Shown here: positions 36,811-49,614 of the stretch, in pieces
Position numbering within the stretch: the first letter of the stretch is position 1
How the letters are laid out: the number at the start of each line of letters is the position of its first letter
NCBI GenBank assembly: GCA_002105175.1
Contig: MCGE01000001.1
Span: 3,162,001-3,226,000, forward strand
Length of the DNA: 64,000 nucleotides
Reading direction: 5' to 3'
From: Absidia repens
Lineage: Eukaryota; Mucoromycota; Mucoromycetes; Mucorales; Cunninghamellaceae
Translations under genes and position numbers: made by a program
The notes under the pieces: model-generated
The model's input: the letters and a program-made list of their open reading frames with translations, nothing else
The model's database searches: none
Told to the model about the DNA's origin: nothing

Positions 36811-37353
36811 TATCTTACGGCCATGATGGGTGCATGAAAATAGGACAGTGAAGATAAGTAAAAAAAAATAATAATCTTCGATGAGCACGTAAAAACAAGT
36901 GTGTGTGTCAAGCAGTAACTAAAAAATATGCGCTAAAGGAATTGTATTAAATTCAAACTGTCTATGATCCCACTCATCAGTGCGCCCAAAATTCTTAGTC
37001 GCTACTCTTGTCTCTCATTTACTTTGGCATATCCACACGTATATCACCCTATTCCTATTCATTTGCTCCTCCTATCGTTATCACATAATTCATCCCATTT
37101 AATTTAGATAGACAAATAGACGTACCAATAATTAGTATAACAAACGATTTTTATTTTTCAGAATAAAATATTATTGACAAGAATGTAACAAGAAGAAAAG
37201 ACGGTCAAAAAATAAAATAAACATATTAATATGTTAATCGATCAAATAAGCTATACTAAATGATGAGAGGGGAAGGATGATAAAATAACTAAGTTTAATC
37301 TTTTCAATACAGTGTCCAACAAGTCACAACCATTCGTATTACAGGCTTGTATT

Positions 37354-37864
37354 TCATGTAGTCGTATGGGCGCCATGATAAGAAGAAGCAAACTTGAGTA
37401 GTTGTTGTAGTTCAGCAGCGCCAGGCTGATCATTTCTGGGTTCCATCACAAAGGCAGCTGGCTGACCCATGGGAGTGTCCACAGCGTGATACGATCCATC
37501 CGCATCATAAGTCTTGCCTGTCCAAATGTGTCGCCAAGTGATATTTCGATTGTCTTGGGGAAAATATACCTTGACATGGGCCGCGGGAGATAATGTTGGT
37601 GCCACCATCAGTGCTGCTCCTAGTAAAAACTGTTGCCAAGTCATATTCTGGACTACACTATCTTGAGGATAATACAATATCAAATGTCGAACCAATGGCC
37701 AGCCTTTTGATTTCGCCTCCTTGAAGAGTTGCTTCCGGTAAGGTGCCAAAGTCACAAATAATTCCGCAGTGTGGGCTAGTTGCATATAGGATTCTAATAT
37801 CCAAAAGAAAAAGGGCATTAGAAGAAATTATCATGCCTTTACTCCATTAAGCTCTATATTGGCT

Positions 37865-37902
<38 letters not shown>

Positions 37903-40492
37903 TTCATTATCATAAAATTGAGCATTTGCTTGGGGAATCAATCCTTCAGAAGTGCGAAATACAGGCGTGAATGCCGCCAACTCCATCCACCGGTGAAGCA
38001 GTTCCCGACTCCTTGTCATTCTTGTTCCAAGCATACCACCATCAGCCGTGATAAACCCACCAATATCACAATGACTGACCGAAAACCCAGATAATCCAGC
38101 AGTGACCATCGCAGTTACCTAAGACAGAAGGATGGAGTAAATTAATAAACAATCATTCCGATAATCAAAAATAAAATATTTCTTACAGCGCTTTTGATAC
38201 CATCATGTTGATCCCAAGACACATTATGATCTCCTGTCCAAAGTGATTGTATCATTCCGGGAGAGCGAGTAAAAGCAGATCGAACAAAGTATACGGCATT
38301 ATCGTCATCGAGATCATAATCCTTGAATAGTTCTTCATGAAGCTTCGTCCAGTCTTCTGCATATTGATTGTGGTACATCGCGGCGTCTTTTTTCGAGAAT
38401 AATTGTACGTGATTCGAGTCCATCGGTAACGTATGTCCATAATCTGCCATATAGCCTATTGTCACCATGAAGGGTATGTAGGGGGGGGGGATAATAAAAT
38501 AAAAGGCACATTATTAGCAACTTATTGCCTCGTGAGCACTTTTTTTTTTTATTTCTTTTCGTAAGTTACCTGAAATTCCATTGTCAAAAATTTGTGTCTT
38601 CAACACAGACTTGAGCCATTGTCTAGCATCAGGGTTCGATAAATCGACCATACCAACGAGATTCCCAGGCTGTGGAGATAAGGTGTAAGGCGTTTGTCCA
38701 GTCGTTTGAACAAGATATCCCTGTGAGCTGGCTTGGTCATAAAAATCGGATTGTTTGGTGGTATTCTTCCAATCAGACAAAAAAGGACTAATGCTGACAA
38801 GTACACGCACAGGAGTAGTTTTGGGTTGTTGTTTCTTAATGGTGTCTGTTGGTATTTTCATATCCTCTTTATCATCTTCATTTCCATCGTTGTCATCATC
38901 CGTTGTCACCGCTAATGTCGCCGCCACAGTGTCCCCCTCCTTCCTTCCATCAGATAATGCATTGGCTGGTATTGTTTTTTGCGTGAGGTCTTGTATCAAG
39001 TTGATCCAATCAGGGTAAGAATGGATATCATGTTCGAATGTATAAAACGTTCGGCCAAGGACATTAGATGATGGTTGTTGTTGTTGCTGCTGCACAGACG
39101 GTAGTTGACCGGTCCAATCTGGAATACATAAAGCAGCCAACGGCACTCGGTGGTCACGAAGCTGTTGTACAATATGGCGCACCTTTTCTTGACCGCCTTG
39201 AATTTCCGCAATAGCACCTTGTCCCACCCAACTTGGCAATGGTTGTGCACGCCCAGCGTAAGTTGTGTATTCCGTAAGAAGATCAAGCAAGGAGGAGCCG
39301 TCAATCAAGCGAGCTGTCATTGTTGTTGCATTCACACGCACCACTACACGGTCAGGGTTTTGAAGGTCGAAGCTTGAGTATTCTGTGTTGGTCAAATAAA
39401 ACCCACGGTTGTCGCTAGTCATATAAAAAGGTACCGCACAACTGCTTGATAAACTGTCGCCAGCAAGGATATTGAATGTCGAAGACCATAAAGTTGTAGC
39501 CTATAAAAAAATTAAGAGACCATCAGTAACGAGTATTGGGGGACGGGGTTTCACCCATATACATCCACTGCTTACCGAAGATGCCACCCGCCCTTTTCCT
39601 TGTTCCCTAAATATATCCCCCATCCCCCGAAAAAAAAAGAGGCGGGTCGATAAGCTTTTCCTACCTGCATTGATGATTTTCTTTTTATGGAGGGTTTTTC
39701 TTACCTAATAAGGATTGGTACTTTCTGACCTTTGTGATCGACCGAAGAGTGCTGTTCACCAAACCCATAAAAGGATTCTTCTTTTCGACTACAGCTCGTC
39801 AAAACCAAACGTTGATATTGCTCCATGGACCGATCACATCGCACCACTTTGACCGAGAATTCGAGTTGTTGGGGGCTGATTTCCTTGAATGATACCATGT
39901 AATCCATATGCGTAGGCAAAACTAGTTTTGATCCCAATCCACCATAAATGTTCACCACCTTTTTGTCTGTTTCATCGTATGCTATTCTTGTGATTGTTTG
40001 CAATCGGGTGCCCAACGAGTCATGTTCCACAACAGGATTGAATATACCCGCTGCTGCCGTGGCGGTTTCATTGTCACTAGTACCTGCCACAGTAGTTGTA
40101 CCGAAATCGTCGTCGCCCACAGTAGAAGACAAGAAAGGTTCATTGTGTATGGCTTTTTGTTGATAAAAAATAATTAAATGAAAAGTAGTAAATTGGTTGG
40201 AGTATTAAGAAGGAAAAGTAAAGATGTATGAGAATGACTTACATTGCCAGATAATACGACCTTGATTGTTCTTAATGGTGAGCACTAAAGCTTGAGAGTC
40301 GACATGCACCTTGAAGTGACCCGTTGAGAATTCATTGTCCAAGACACGATTTCCGATTGACAGACGAGGCTGAATATAGTCTTGTACAGGAGCAAGTCCA
40401 ATAGCCTTCAAAGCATTCGCCCACATTAGAACAATAATAATAAATAATAAAAGAGAAACGAGAAGAGAGGAAAAGCGACGGAGTGAATTCAT
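37354..40492 (-). CDS. GH31 family alpha-glycosidase, membrane-anchored or secreted
   Basis: Predicted retaining alpha-glycosidase. Seven exons join in frame: 40492-40243, 40152-39705, 39606-39576, 39500-38570, 38455-38187, 38118-37902 and 37793-37354, giving 861 residues. The third exon is only 31 nt and supplies EQGKGRVASS, completing the QKVPILIREQG.GR block found in YihQ/YicI-like GH31 enzymes. The N-terminus (SSLLVSLLLFIIIVLMWANA) is a signal peptide or signal anchor. YGFGEQHSSVDHKGQKVPIL precedes the catalytic barrel. The nucleophile Asp lies in GYMADYGHTLP, and the acid/base Asp is probably in WTGDHNVSWDQHDGI. The substrate is not readable: alpha-glucoside, alpha-xyloside or sulfoquinovoside are all in this branch. 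Intron 6 contains a 33-T run. Confidence 0.9.
37867..37899. repeat. 33-bp T run inside a GH31 intron
   Basis: On the minus coding strand this is an A run immediately after the donor of intron 6 (GT then A). Tracts of this length so close to a 5' splice site are unusual. Confidence 0.9.
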
Positions 40493-41453
40493 GCCCCCCA
40501 GGCGAATCCCTTTTTATTTTATTCCCCGCCGGAATCAACAGCAGGTTTTGGTTTCATGCCTGATTTGGATCTAACAGAATAAAACACGATGACAGACAAT
40601 TAGATCGACTGGGCTTACTGATATACGTAGATATATTATAATGGTACATCGGTTATATATAAGGCAGTGATGAATGGTAGTACCTTGGAGATATTGGAAA
40701 CAATAAAGGTAGCAAAGAAAGGTGGAAGAGGTTTTCATGTCTAGACCAAATCATCAACAACCATGAAAGTTTACCAAATACTGTATATGACCAGACCGTT
40801 TTCTTCATAATTATATTGATAAGCATTACTTATATCGTTTTAGTTCCTAAATAAATTCCATAAACCGTTTTACATACGTATATCCACCATGCAAAAAAAT
40901 TGGTGCCGACCATCTATATGTTACATCATACACCACATCGTATTTTGGCCATCATCATCCTAAATATTTCACTCAAGCTTTTTCACTCCATTCTGCGGAT
41001 CAATCACATGTTATATATTGTAATCTTAAAAATGTTTTATATTATTGAATGATAGGTAACACAGAAAAGTAGGACCAAAATATATATGATATATATACAT
41101 GCTACAAATTGAACACAAATGTAATAATAACAATGTACTGATAATAGAACCTCTAAAAGCTAGAGTATAAACTACAACCAATTAAAAAATGAATCAATAT
41201 ATAAAAATAAAAATAAATAAGGACAAACTAAACTACAGGCGATGGAAAAGAGGGAAGGGGAGGAAGAGGAAACATCATTTTCAAGCAAGATCATTAAATT
41301 CAAATGTCGCAAAAAAAAAAAGATCATCGATACAACATTTTTTTATTTTTCCATAATAAATACAAATATACTAGTATACATAAAGCAAAAGTAAATAGAA
41401 AGAGAAGTTGGGATTGTAAGCTAAGGGAATATGGCCAAACGAGCTAAACTAAA
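40493..41453. other. spacer: GH31 promoter and protease 3' flank
   Basis: Both neighbours are on the minus strand. The AT-rich sequence has no supported gene or recognised repeat. Confidence 0.5.
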
Positions 41454-43301
41454 CTAAAATTCCAGGTTTTCAAAATCAACGTTGACCATGCCTTGACCAC
41501 GAATAAGCAAAAGGTTATCAGCAGGTAAGCGATCCCGCAGAGATACATAAGCCGGGATTTCACCTCGAGTCCATTCATCATAAAAGCAATTGAATCTACC
41601 GCGTGGCGTAGGAGAAGAGGCGGGCCAAGTGATTCCAAAAGGCACTTCGTTATTGTAGGTGTTTGTATAAGCAAGCAAAGCGGTGATTGGTTTTTCATCG
41701 TTATCATTGACGGCAGATCCACCATTGATCCATGCCTTGGTGATGCTGTTGGCATTTTCGTTCACAGAGATACGACAAAACAGACTGTTGTGGCTAGAAT
41801 AGGTTCCTTGAAGTGTGCATAGTCCATCATCATTGCATGACTTGGCTTGTGTGATCTTCGCTTCCTTGCCAATACCCAGTTTACCGTACACAGGGACCAA
41901 AGGCGTTTCATATATGCATTCTTGCAATGCGGGGAGATCGGCATAGGGGTGACAATCAAGAGAATCCAATTCATCCGTGTCCAATAAGCTAGTTAAAGTG
42001 TCTTGTGTTTTCAGTGATCGTACGATAACCCGAGATGTTGGTGCGGTGGCATTATATTCTTGACGGTAGACAATCTTTTTGGGTGACAGACCGCTATCAA
42101 AGGGTGATTGGAAGAAACATAGAAGCAACATAATAAATAGAAGGGTAGTTGAGACTTTGAGTACCGACCGTTGATTTCCAGCAAGTTGGATCCAGAATAA
42201 CAGAGGTAAAATTCCGAAGATAAGGTTAAGAGCCAAAAGAATATAAACTACAGACAAACAAATCAATAAATATACATTAATCAATGTCAACACCCCCTTC
42301 CGCCCACCACCAACTCATCTCTTTTTCCACGATAAAACATACCTGCGGCTTCTGGTGTTCCATCTACAATAGCATGTCGAAGAGATGTCATAGTCAAAGA
42401 AACCATCTGAATGACGAACAAAAAGGGCGCAGACCATTGTAGCACAAAGACGGTTGGAAGGCGATACTTGTTATCCTTGGGTAATAAGACAAATACAGCG
42501 GATGCCAATGCATTGAAAACAAGGTAGTAAATAGCAAAGTAGAGTGCAGCCATCTCCTTGGAACCAAGGTAGGTTGCAAATAAAACAAAGAGCCACCAAA
42601 AACCATTCAAGCCATGTAACAACGTTTCAGGATTCTTCTCCAAGTTTTGCTTGTACCAGCTACATTTTTCGCAAAGAACGAGCGACCCGATTAAACCAGT
42701 AAATGCTGCCAAAATCAAATAAAGACACACTTTATGAATTCCACCATAAGTGACCTACCGAAAGAAGAAGATAAGTGAATAAATTCAAGTAAACATCGAA
42801 GTAGGCATATTACCATAGGATTGATGAAATATAGAAGAGCACCGGCAGCACCAATGGAGATGAAGGCGGTGATAAAAGCAGTGAGGACCAGTAAAACACC
42901 TTGAATCGTTTCAGACGCCAATTCCTTCAAAGCAGCAGCATACTCACGGCGTTGATCCTTCTCTTTTTTCAAAGCCCAGACAATAGCGGCCAAAGGCACC
43001 AGAACCAAAGCCAAAACATGAATAAGCTGATATGTGGGGAATGACATGACAACAACATAGCGACCCAGAAGGTCATAGTAAACAACAGGTTCATACATGT
43101 CTTCTTGCATAGCACCACCATTATCCAGTGCTTGGACAGTTTTCAAAGTCACATCCCCCATATATTGAACGGAGTTCGGCGAGGCGTATGCGATAGAATC
43201 ACGTTGGGTGTGGTAGTGGGATCTTGGCGAATAGAAAGCAATATCTAATCCAGGCAATCCAGCTTTGTCAAAGGCGGTATAATCGGTATCACTATTATAC
43301 A

Positions 43302-43351
<50 letters not shown>

Positions 43352-44536
43352 GAATGAATGTCAAATACCTTAATTAAACAAAATAGACTGATTATATTAC
43401 CTTTTCATCAGTTTCGACTTCATCATATCGTTTCCAAGAGGAGAAGCGTGCATGTACTGCGCTCCAGAGGACGCATATTTCGTCACACCATATTTGGTAT
43501 TGCTTCGGACCAAAATACATCTACCACCTATAAATGATAAGAGAGACAGTTAGCAATAGGATTAAGGATAGTTATGTGCATCTACGTTTGAAAATATATC
43601 TATATATTATACTTACCAGCACCGGCACCTTCGAGATTGATAAAAGTTTTAATAGCATCAAACCAAGGGTGCTTCGTAAAGATATAACCACCAACCAGTC
43701 CACCTTCTTCCATGTTATTGAACAAAAAGACCAACGTATGCTTTGGAGGATGATCCACAAAGTACCGCAGTAATTCCAAAGTCACCACCACACCAATGCC
43801 GTTATCCGTTACACCATTGCTTGTAGGCACACTGTCTAATGGATAAAAAATATCTAACATTTAGCAACTCAACCCAGTTTTCGGTTTGTCTTACTTTCTC
43901 CTTACCATAATGAGCATTGACCAAGATACTTTGCTTTGCAAGGTCGGGATCTGAACCATGAACACGTGCAATAACATTTCGAGAATCCACTACCCACCGT
44001 TCACCTAATAGAAAGAAAGGATAAAATGGTGAGTATGTCAAGTAGGCCTAAAATCTCAGTAATTTTTTTTTTTTTTTATATTGCATCCATTTACCTTTTG
44101 TAAACCAATCTTGGGGGAGTGTCATTTTGGTGGGATCATCTGTAACCACGTCCATATCAATACCATTTGCTTTTGCCTTCAACTGAAGCTGCTCTACGGT
44201 GGAACTAAGCCAACCCTTGATACGGCCATTTTCACGGCTATTGGAAGGATGAGGGGCATAAAATTGGGTCAGGTATTCATTGTAAGCATGAGCGCCAGCA
44301 AAACCATCAGAAAGAGCAGCTTCGACATCACCAAGTGGGGTAGGCATTTGAGCTTGCATCCAAAGCGAGGAACTTCCAAGCACCAAGAAGAAAGCTATCA
44401 TCAAACCATAGATCTTCATAGTACGACACTGGTTCTTGCTTCCACTCGTCAATCCAAACTGGGATCGCCATCGTGATGGCCTTTGGTCCGTTCCACTTGA
44501 ATTGTTGATAAGGGGTGTACGTTCGTCACTCATCAT
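41454..44536 (-). CDS. M28 family vacuolar membrane protease (Pff1-like)
   Basis: Predicted zinc aminopeptidase-like protease of the vacuolar membrane. Seven exons join in frame: 44536-44095, 44004-43906, 43835-43617, 43527-43401, 43291-42814, 42754-42343 and 42247-41454, giving 856 residues. Order: cytosolic head, a first membrane segment (IYGLMIAFFLVLGSSSLW), then the luminal M28 domain. Candidate zinc ligands are ILVNAHYDSVPTSNGVTDNG (His and Asp), FLFNNMEEGG (Glu), a later SDTDYTAF Asp and SRSHYHTQRDS (His). Seven or more hydrophobic segments and a soluble C-terminal region follow, the usual layout of the family. Two adjacent Met codons start the frame; the first is used. Intron 4 carries a run of 44 A. 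Confidence 0.93.
43306..43349. repeat. 44-bp A run inside a protease intron
   Basis: On the coding strand it is a T tract upstream of the acceptor of intron 4 (43400-43292), where it would act as an extreme polypyrimidine tract. Confidence 0.95.
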
Positions 44537-47500
44537 TCACAATCTGCTGATCCGGGGGTGCGTTCTTATTTTTTTTTTTTGGTGGATAATAATGAAGGGA
44601 AAAAATAAATAAAAAAGAGCCCATTTATGCTTTCCTCCCTCCCCGAAATAAGCGGGATTTCAAATCAAACCTTTTGCATTCACCGCGTTCAAAGAAAAGA
44701 CGGTCTTTTTTGTCCTTTTTTGGTATGAACAGACCGCTCTTATTTTTACCGTTGAACAAGACAGTGCGCATACCAATCACTTTTTTTTTTTTAATGATGA
44801 CAGAACCAGGTGGTCCCTGTGAAAAAAAATAATAATCCCATACTCAAACTTTGAAGTGTGAAATATGATTTGACAATGCATGATTATTTTCTTTTGCCGG
44901 GATTGCTTCTATTGTACTGTGCATATGTACTGTATTGTATTATACTGTATGATACCATAAGCACTGTCGTGCACCGTGTATTGTATAATGAGCTTCAGCA
45001 AGAGCCTATGCGTTGCACACTATGATAAAATAATCCTGGAATATGTGCTGCAACTGTTTATACGATATCCCATTTCGAACTTTCTCACGCTTGCAAAATA
45101 CATATTAATCTACTGGGAATCAGAATGGGAGCAAATTGTCGAACCTTATAACAGTAGCTAAACATATAGCACGATCTAGATTGATTTATATAATCGGTCG
45201 AGCAAAAAATACGACTGCCTTTGATAATAAGCTATCTAAGGTTGACTAGGGGAAAGATAGTCGTTGTGGGTGAATTAGAAGTCAGGTGCTTGCTGGTAGG
45301 AGCCAATGTTATTATTTAATGGGTCAGAGTATGGTTTAAAAAAGGGCATATTTTATTGGAGCATATTGGTAGATACTAAAACTAAAGGCGAAGAGTTCAC
45401 TGTGACAAGGGATTTAATGGAAGGCTCTGTTAAAGGAAAGCAACAGGAAAATTAATGAGAATTCTGAAGGATTTCAAGATATTAATCTAAGAAAGCAATC
45501 GTAAAAGGGGTTCTAATATACGGTACATGATATGAGACACACAAACCGAATTTCCGTTATTGAAGCACAATATTAGTCGATACTAAGCAAAATGAGTGAT
45601 AGTAAAGTCAGCACAATATATGAAAAAGAGACGAACTGGACATTTTTCATTTAACGATGCAAAAAGAGACATATTTTATTCAGATATAGATACAAACTAT
45701 GGACAAACTAAGACATAACTATTCTAATGGAGGCTCCGAAAAGCCAACGAATGGTGATTCCAAATCTTGAATCTAAAATGAAAGGGTTTCCCCATGCACC
45801 TTGTAATCCCTGAGCTGAAAACCCTTCTAAACTAGTCCTGACACTAACCCAAGTCCAATATGGCCTAACAAAAGTTGAATAGTGAAGAAAACAAAGGAAT
45901 AGACAAAAGAAAATGGAAAAGAGCAAAAGAGAGGAAAAAAAAATTTGGGAGTAAATAAAATTTCACGTGGGCGGGGTTTGAACGACTCGCTCGTCACTTG
46001 TATATTTCTTGGAGAGTGGATATAAAAATGGAAACCCTTCCTTTTTTTTTTTTTTTTTTTTTTACAACGGTAATTATCAGTTAACATCATCAACATGGTG
46101 GATGTATTATCATGGCAGTATTCACCACCATTCAACATCGGCAACATGGCTGTTCTCATTCCCTTGATATCTTTGCAGCCAAAAGATGGAACAACTCGGC
46201 CTAGCCTAGCTGGTCCTCCCCCCCATTTCATTGTTGAATGGTTTATCACTCATCGTAGGATAGTTTATCTTGTTTGATCGGGCTAGCTTATTTGACTTTT
46301 TTTTTCTACAAAAAAATGTTCCCCACCCATACACACCGCCTTATTCCTCCTCTTTAGATATGTGTCATAGTATTATCATCAGGCCGACCGGCTTGATTTA
46401 ATTGCTATAGCTTATACCTCCGTCTGAATAAAATATTGTCAATCTATTTTTTTTTTTTTTTTTGCTTTTTATGTCGTCTCTATTATGCGTAATTTATGTT
46501 GTTGAAGGGGTGAATCCGTAATATACGGTGAATGTGCGTGTATGTGGAAATAAAAGCTGGCGTGCCTGCAGGTCAAAAATGGATTCTCGACCTTACTTGG
46601 GCTTAACTATTTTCCGTTTATTAAAACCAACGTCTAAAAAGTGTCCTCCAGACTTGCCACCCACGGAACCTACAGTCAAAGGTTCCACCTCATGTAGAAT
46701 GTAGGCACACTATATACCACATGTGTATAATAAACCCCCACTATTTTTAACATGCAACAAAACTAATTTTCCTGCACTGTGCTGGGGGGGAGGTCGCACG
46801 GTTCATACATTATCATACACAAAAAAAAAACAGAAAAAGAAAAAGGTTGGGGTGATAGCTAGCATATGGTCAGTGTGCATGGAAGAGATCCATGTTCATT
46901 ATGGACATTATGGAAGAGAGTACAATTGACCGCATCCAATGGATCCTCGTGACATGAATCCAAACAAACCATGTAGGGAATGAATATGACAAGATTGGAT
47001 TTCATATTCATGCCTGTGCCAGTATATAAAAAATATACCTGCATGTGCTGAAGATAGATAACACAGGAGTAAAAAAAAAAAAAAAAAGAAAAAAAAAAGA
47101 TAAACGTAGGAGGACGGAGCGAACTATAAAAAGGGGGGAGGAGGCAGCAGTCGCAGTGTATAAGAAACTAAGGGGGGAGAGTCATGGTTCACATTACCAT
47201 GAATTTATTTAATTTTGACCATAAAGCAAAAAGGTTAATAGCATGATGATAATAAACTAAAAAGTCATAATGGAAGAATAAAACTATAGTTAGTAAAGGA
47301 AAGAAAAACGGCACACAGATCCATGATTTTTTTTTTTTAAAAAAAAAAGACCCCCCTTTCTGCCCCTTTTCAAATCCGGCATCGTTTCTATCGGAGTGAG
47401 GGTCCCATATTTCCCCTACAGATCACTGACAGTTCCGATCGTTTTTTTTTTTTTATGCATCCACTACACTTACACGCAAAGAATCAGAAAAAAACAACAA

Positions 47501-47736
47501 CAAACAAAACAAAACAAAGAAAAAAAAAGATGTACATGATCACAAGGATGTTTTTTATTTATAAAGATTTGCTATTTCAATTAATAAATGGACGTCGAGA
47601 ATGAAGATATAAGATAAAGACAGAATGTAAAAAGTGAAGAGGGAAAAATATAAAATAAAAGTAATAAAATAAGGGAAACTATATACTAGTGAAGAAGGAG
47701 AGAGAGAGATCAGGGAGAGGGGATGGTGGGAGGGGA
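44537..47736. other. 3.2-kb spacer with repeat copy E
   Basis: No supported gene. It holds the protease promoter (left), repeat copy E (45180-46020, minus orientation), T runs near 46039-46063 and 46447-46463, and the 3' flank of the SWIB gene. An open frame at 46095-46277 is protein-like in places but has no recognisable family and is not called. Confidence 0.55.
45180..46020 (-). repeat. dispersed repeat family, copy E
   Basis: Read on the minus strand: GAGTCGTTCAAACCCCGCCC then ACGTGAAAT, the best-preserved T-arm/B-box-like head. Next are a T/C-rich stretch, GGTTAGTGTCAGGACTAG, CAGCTCAGGGATTACAAG, GCATGGGGAAACCCTTTC, TTAGATTCAAGATTTGGAA, ATATCTGAATAAAATATGTC and AATGAAAAATGTCC. The distal part (TTTTAGTATCTACCAATATG, CTCCAATAAAATATGCCC, CTGACCCATTAAATAATAA) matches copy F almost base for base. 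It ends near CTTTCCCCTAGTC at about 45230-45180. Confidence 0.85.
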
Positions 47737-49614
47737 TCAATGAAGCGATGGGGTAGAGGAAGCAGTACTAGAAGTGGTGGTGGTCGTTGGCGCTATTGGA
47801 TTGACAGCGCCGGAAATGAGGATGCCATTGTTACTATTGTGATGGTTGTTCAACAGATGTACATTTTCGCCTTCTTGTGGAGTCACGACATCGTCCGGCG
47901 TATCGGCGGTAACGGTAGGAGATTGTTTAATACTAGTTGCAGCTGTAGTTGTTGTATTTGTTGAAGGCTCATCGACGAGAGTGGTTGCTATTGATGATGA
48001 CTGTGACGACGCAGCTGTAGTTGTACTTGTGGTGGAAGACGATAAAGATGCTGATGAGGTTGGATCCTCTGGTGTTTCCTCCTTTTTGGTCAAGTGTTTC
48101 GATAAATCCCGGTTCATTCCAAAGCTGTTGACACGATCTACATTGAAGATGGTTTTGAGTTTATCGTCACATAAAATATACCGCCTATCCTTGGGATCTT
48201 GTAGATCGTTTCCTTTGATGTGTTTCCATAATCGTTTGACAATTTCTGGTCGTGATAACTATAAAAGAAGAAGTTGAGTATATTTATTTTTAAGTATATA
48301 ATATATATATATATATAATGATCACTTACTTCAAGTTCACCATCCATTAATGCTGATAATTCCGTACTAAGAATCAGAGGTTTGTTGAGTCCCGTATTTC
48401 GTTTTGGTTTGGGAGGAGCGTTAGGATCTTCGGGTTCCTTCTTCTTCTTCTTCTTTTTGGGTTTCTTCATTGGAATAGCTACAGCACTCTCTGCCATATA
48501 ATCGTTCACATCCTTCCGCTTTCTTCCCGTTTGCTGATCTTGATAATGTAAATGCTGAGCCCTTTGTTGCGGTGATCCATGTGTGGATAAACCAGGGTAT
48601 TGAGGATGTCGATGTATTTGCTGCTGAGAAGGATTCAATGAATGGAGAAAGGCTTGCTGATGTGGAAGCATATGGTGTTGCTGAGAGTATGACATTTGTT
48701 GAAATGGAGGTAATGATTGGGGCAGTTGCTGCTGCATTTGATGAAGATGATGATGATGGGGTGGTTGTTGTTGTTGCTGCTGCGGCTGCGGCTGATGATG
48801 ATGTTGCTGCTGCTGATGCTGATGATGCTGTGGCTGCTGTGGCTGTTGTTGATGTTGCTGATGTTGATGTTGCTGATGTTGTTGATGTTGAGGGTAATAT
48901 GCAGGCTTCCCCATAGAAACCGGGTTACTTGTTGATACTGGCATATAAGTTTGTGGGTAACGTTGCTCTGTCCATGATGGTTGCGGCATTCCTTGCTGGT
49001 GATGCTGTTGATGTTGTACTTGGTGTGCTTGCTGTTGTAACTGATGATGATGATGCTGATGATGTAATTGCGGTTGAGGTTGCTGTTGCTGTTGTTGGTT
49101 TTGCTGAGGAGAAACGGACGGTTGCGATGGTGATTTTGTAGATTGGTGCAAATGATTCATAGTCAGATCATCAAATGGTTGGAAAGATTGATAAGGCATA
49201 AAGTCTTGAATTTGTCCATCCATATACGAGTTTGTTGTACGAGGAGCATTAGACACAGCGCTTTGAATGACCGATGACGTCGCTGAGTGTTGTTGGATCG
49301 GCTGCGTGGGTAAAGCTAATGATGTTGGAAACATATTGTCTGCTGTTTGGGGCTTTTGTCGCGACCAATCTGTGTCAATAAAGAATATGGTATTAGTTTG
49401 GTAAGCTTGGTAACTGTATCCCTTGTTCTCTAATCTAGGAGAGACCCTTCTTTCAATTGTTCCCCTCAAAACAACAACAACAACAACAACAAAACCTAAC
49501 CAAGTCCTTTCGTAGTGCAATTTCAATATGTCCCCCACCTATGATTTCCTTTTTCTTTGAATATATGTGTATAATGAACTTACCATCCACAGTAGCAAAG
49601 GGACTGAAATGCAT
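47737..49614 (-). CDS. SWIB/MDM2-domain protein with Gln/His-rich N-terminus
   Basis: Predicted nuclear protein. The SWIB domain occurs in chromatin remodelling subunits and in Uaf30/Tri1-type proteins. Three exons join in frame, 49614-49584 (31 nt), 49369-48330 and 48258-47737, giving 530 residues. The short first exon (MHFSPFATVD) splices into DWSRQKPQTADNMFPTS. Residues about 70-270 are Gln/His/Pro-rich with CAG/CAT-type repeats. A Lys-rich patch (KKPKKKKKKKEPEDPNAPPK) then precedes the SWIB domain, about residues 335-415 (GLNKPLILSTELSALMDGEL, LSRPEIVKRLWKHIKGNDLQ, DPKDRRYILCD). A Thr/Ser-rich tail follows. No DEK-C domain is visible, unlike yeast Uaf30/Tri1. Domain call secure, complex membership unknown. 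Confidence 0.9.

Larger units (their letters stand above)
35255..37353. other. convergent spacer with repeat copy D
   Basis: Tail-to-tail spacer between the glucanase and the GH31 gene. It holds the glucanase poly(A) signal and repeat copy D. The short open frames inside are part of the repeat or T-rich noise. No gene is supported. Confidence 0.6.

Noticed and set aside
46095..46277. 60-codon + strand frame next to repeat copy E
   Set aside because: Short, no splice support and no recognised domain.
46400..46460. Further fragment of the dispersed repeat (CCGTCTGAATAAAATATTGTC)
   Set aside because: Only about 15 bases match the tail and the flanks show no other landmarks.
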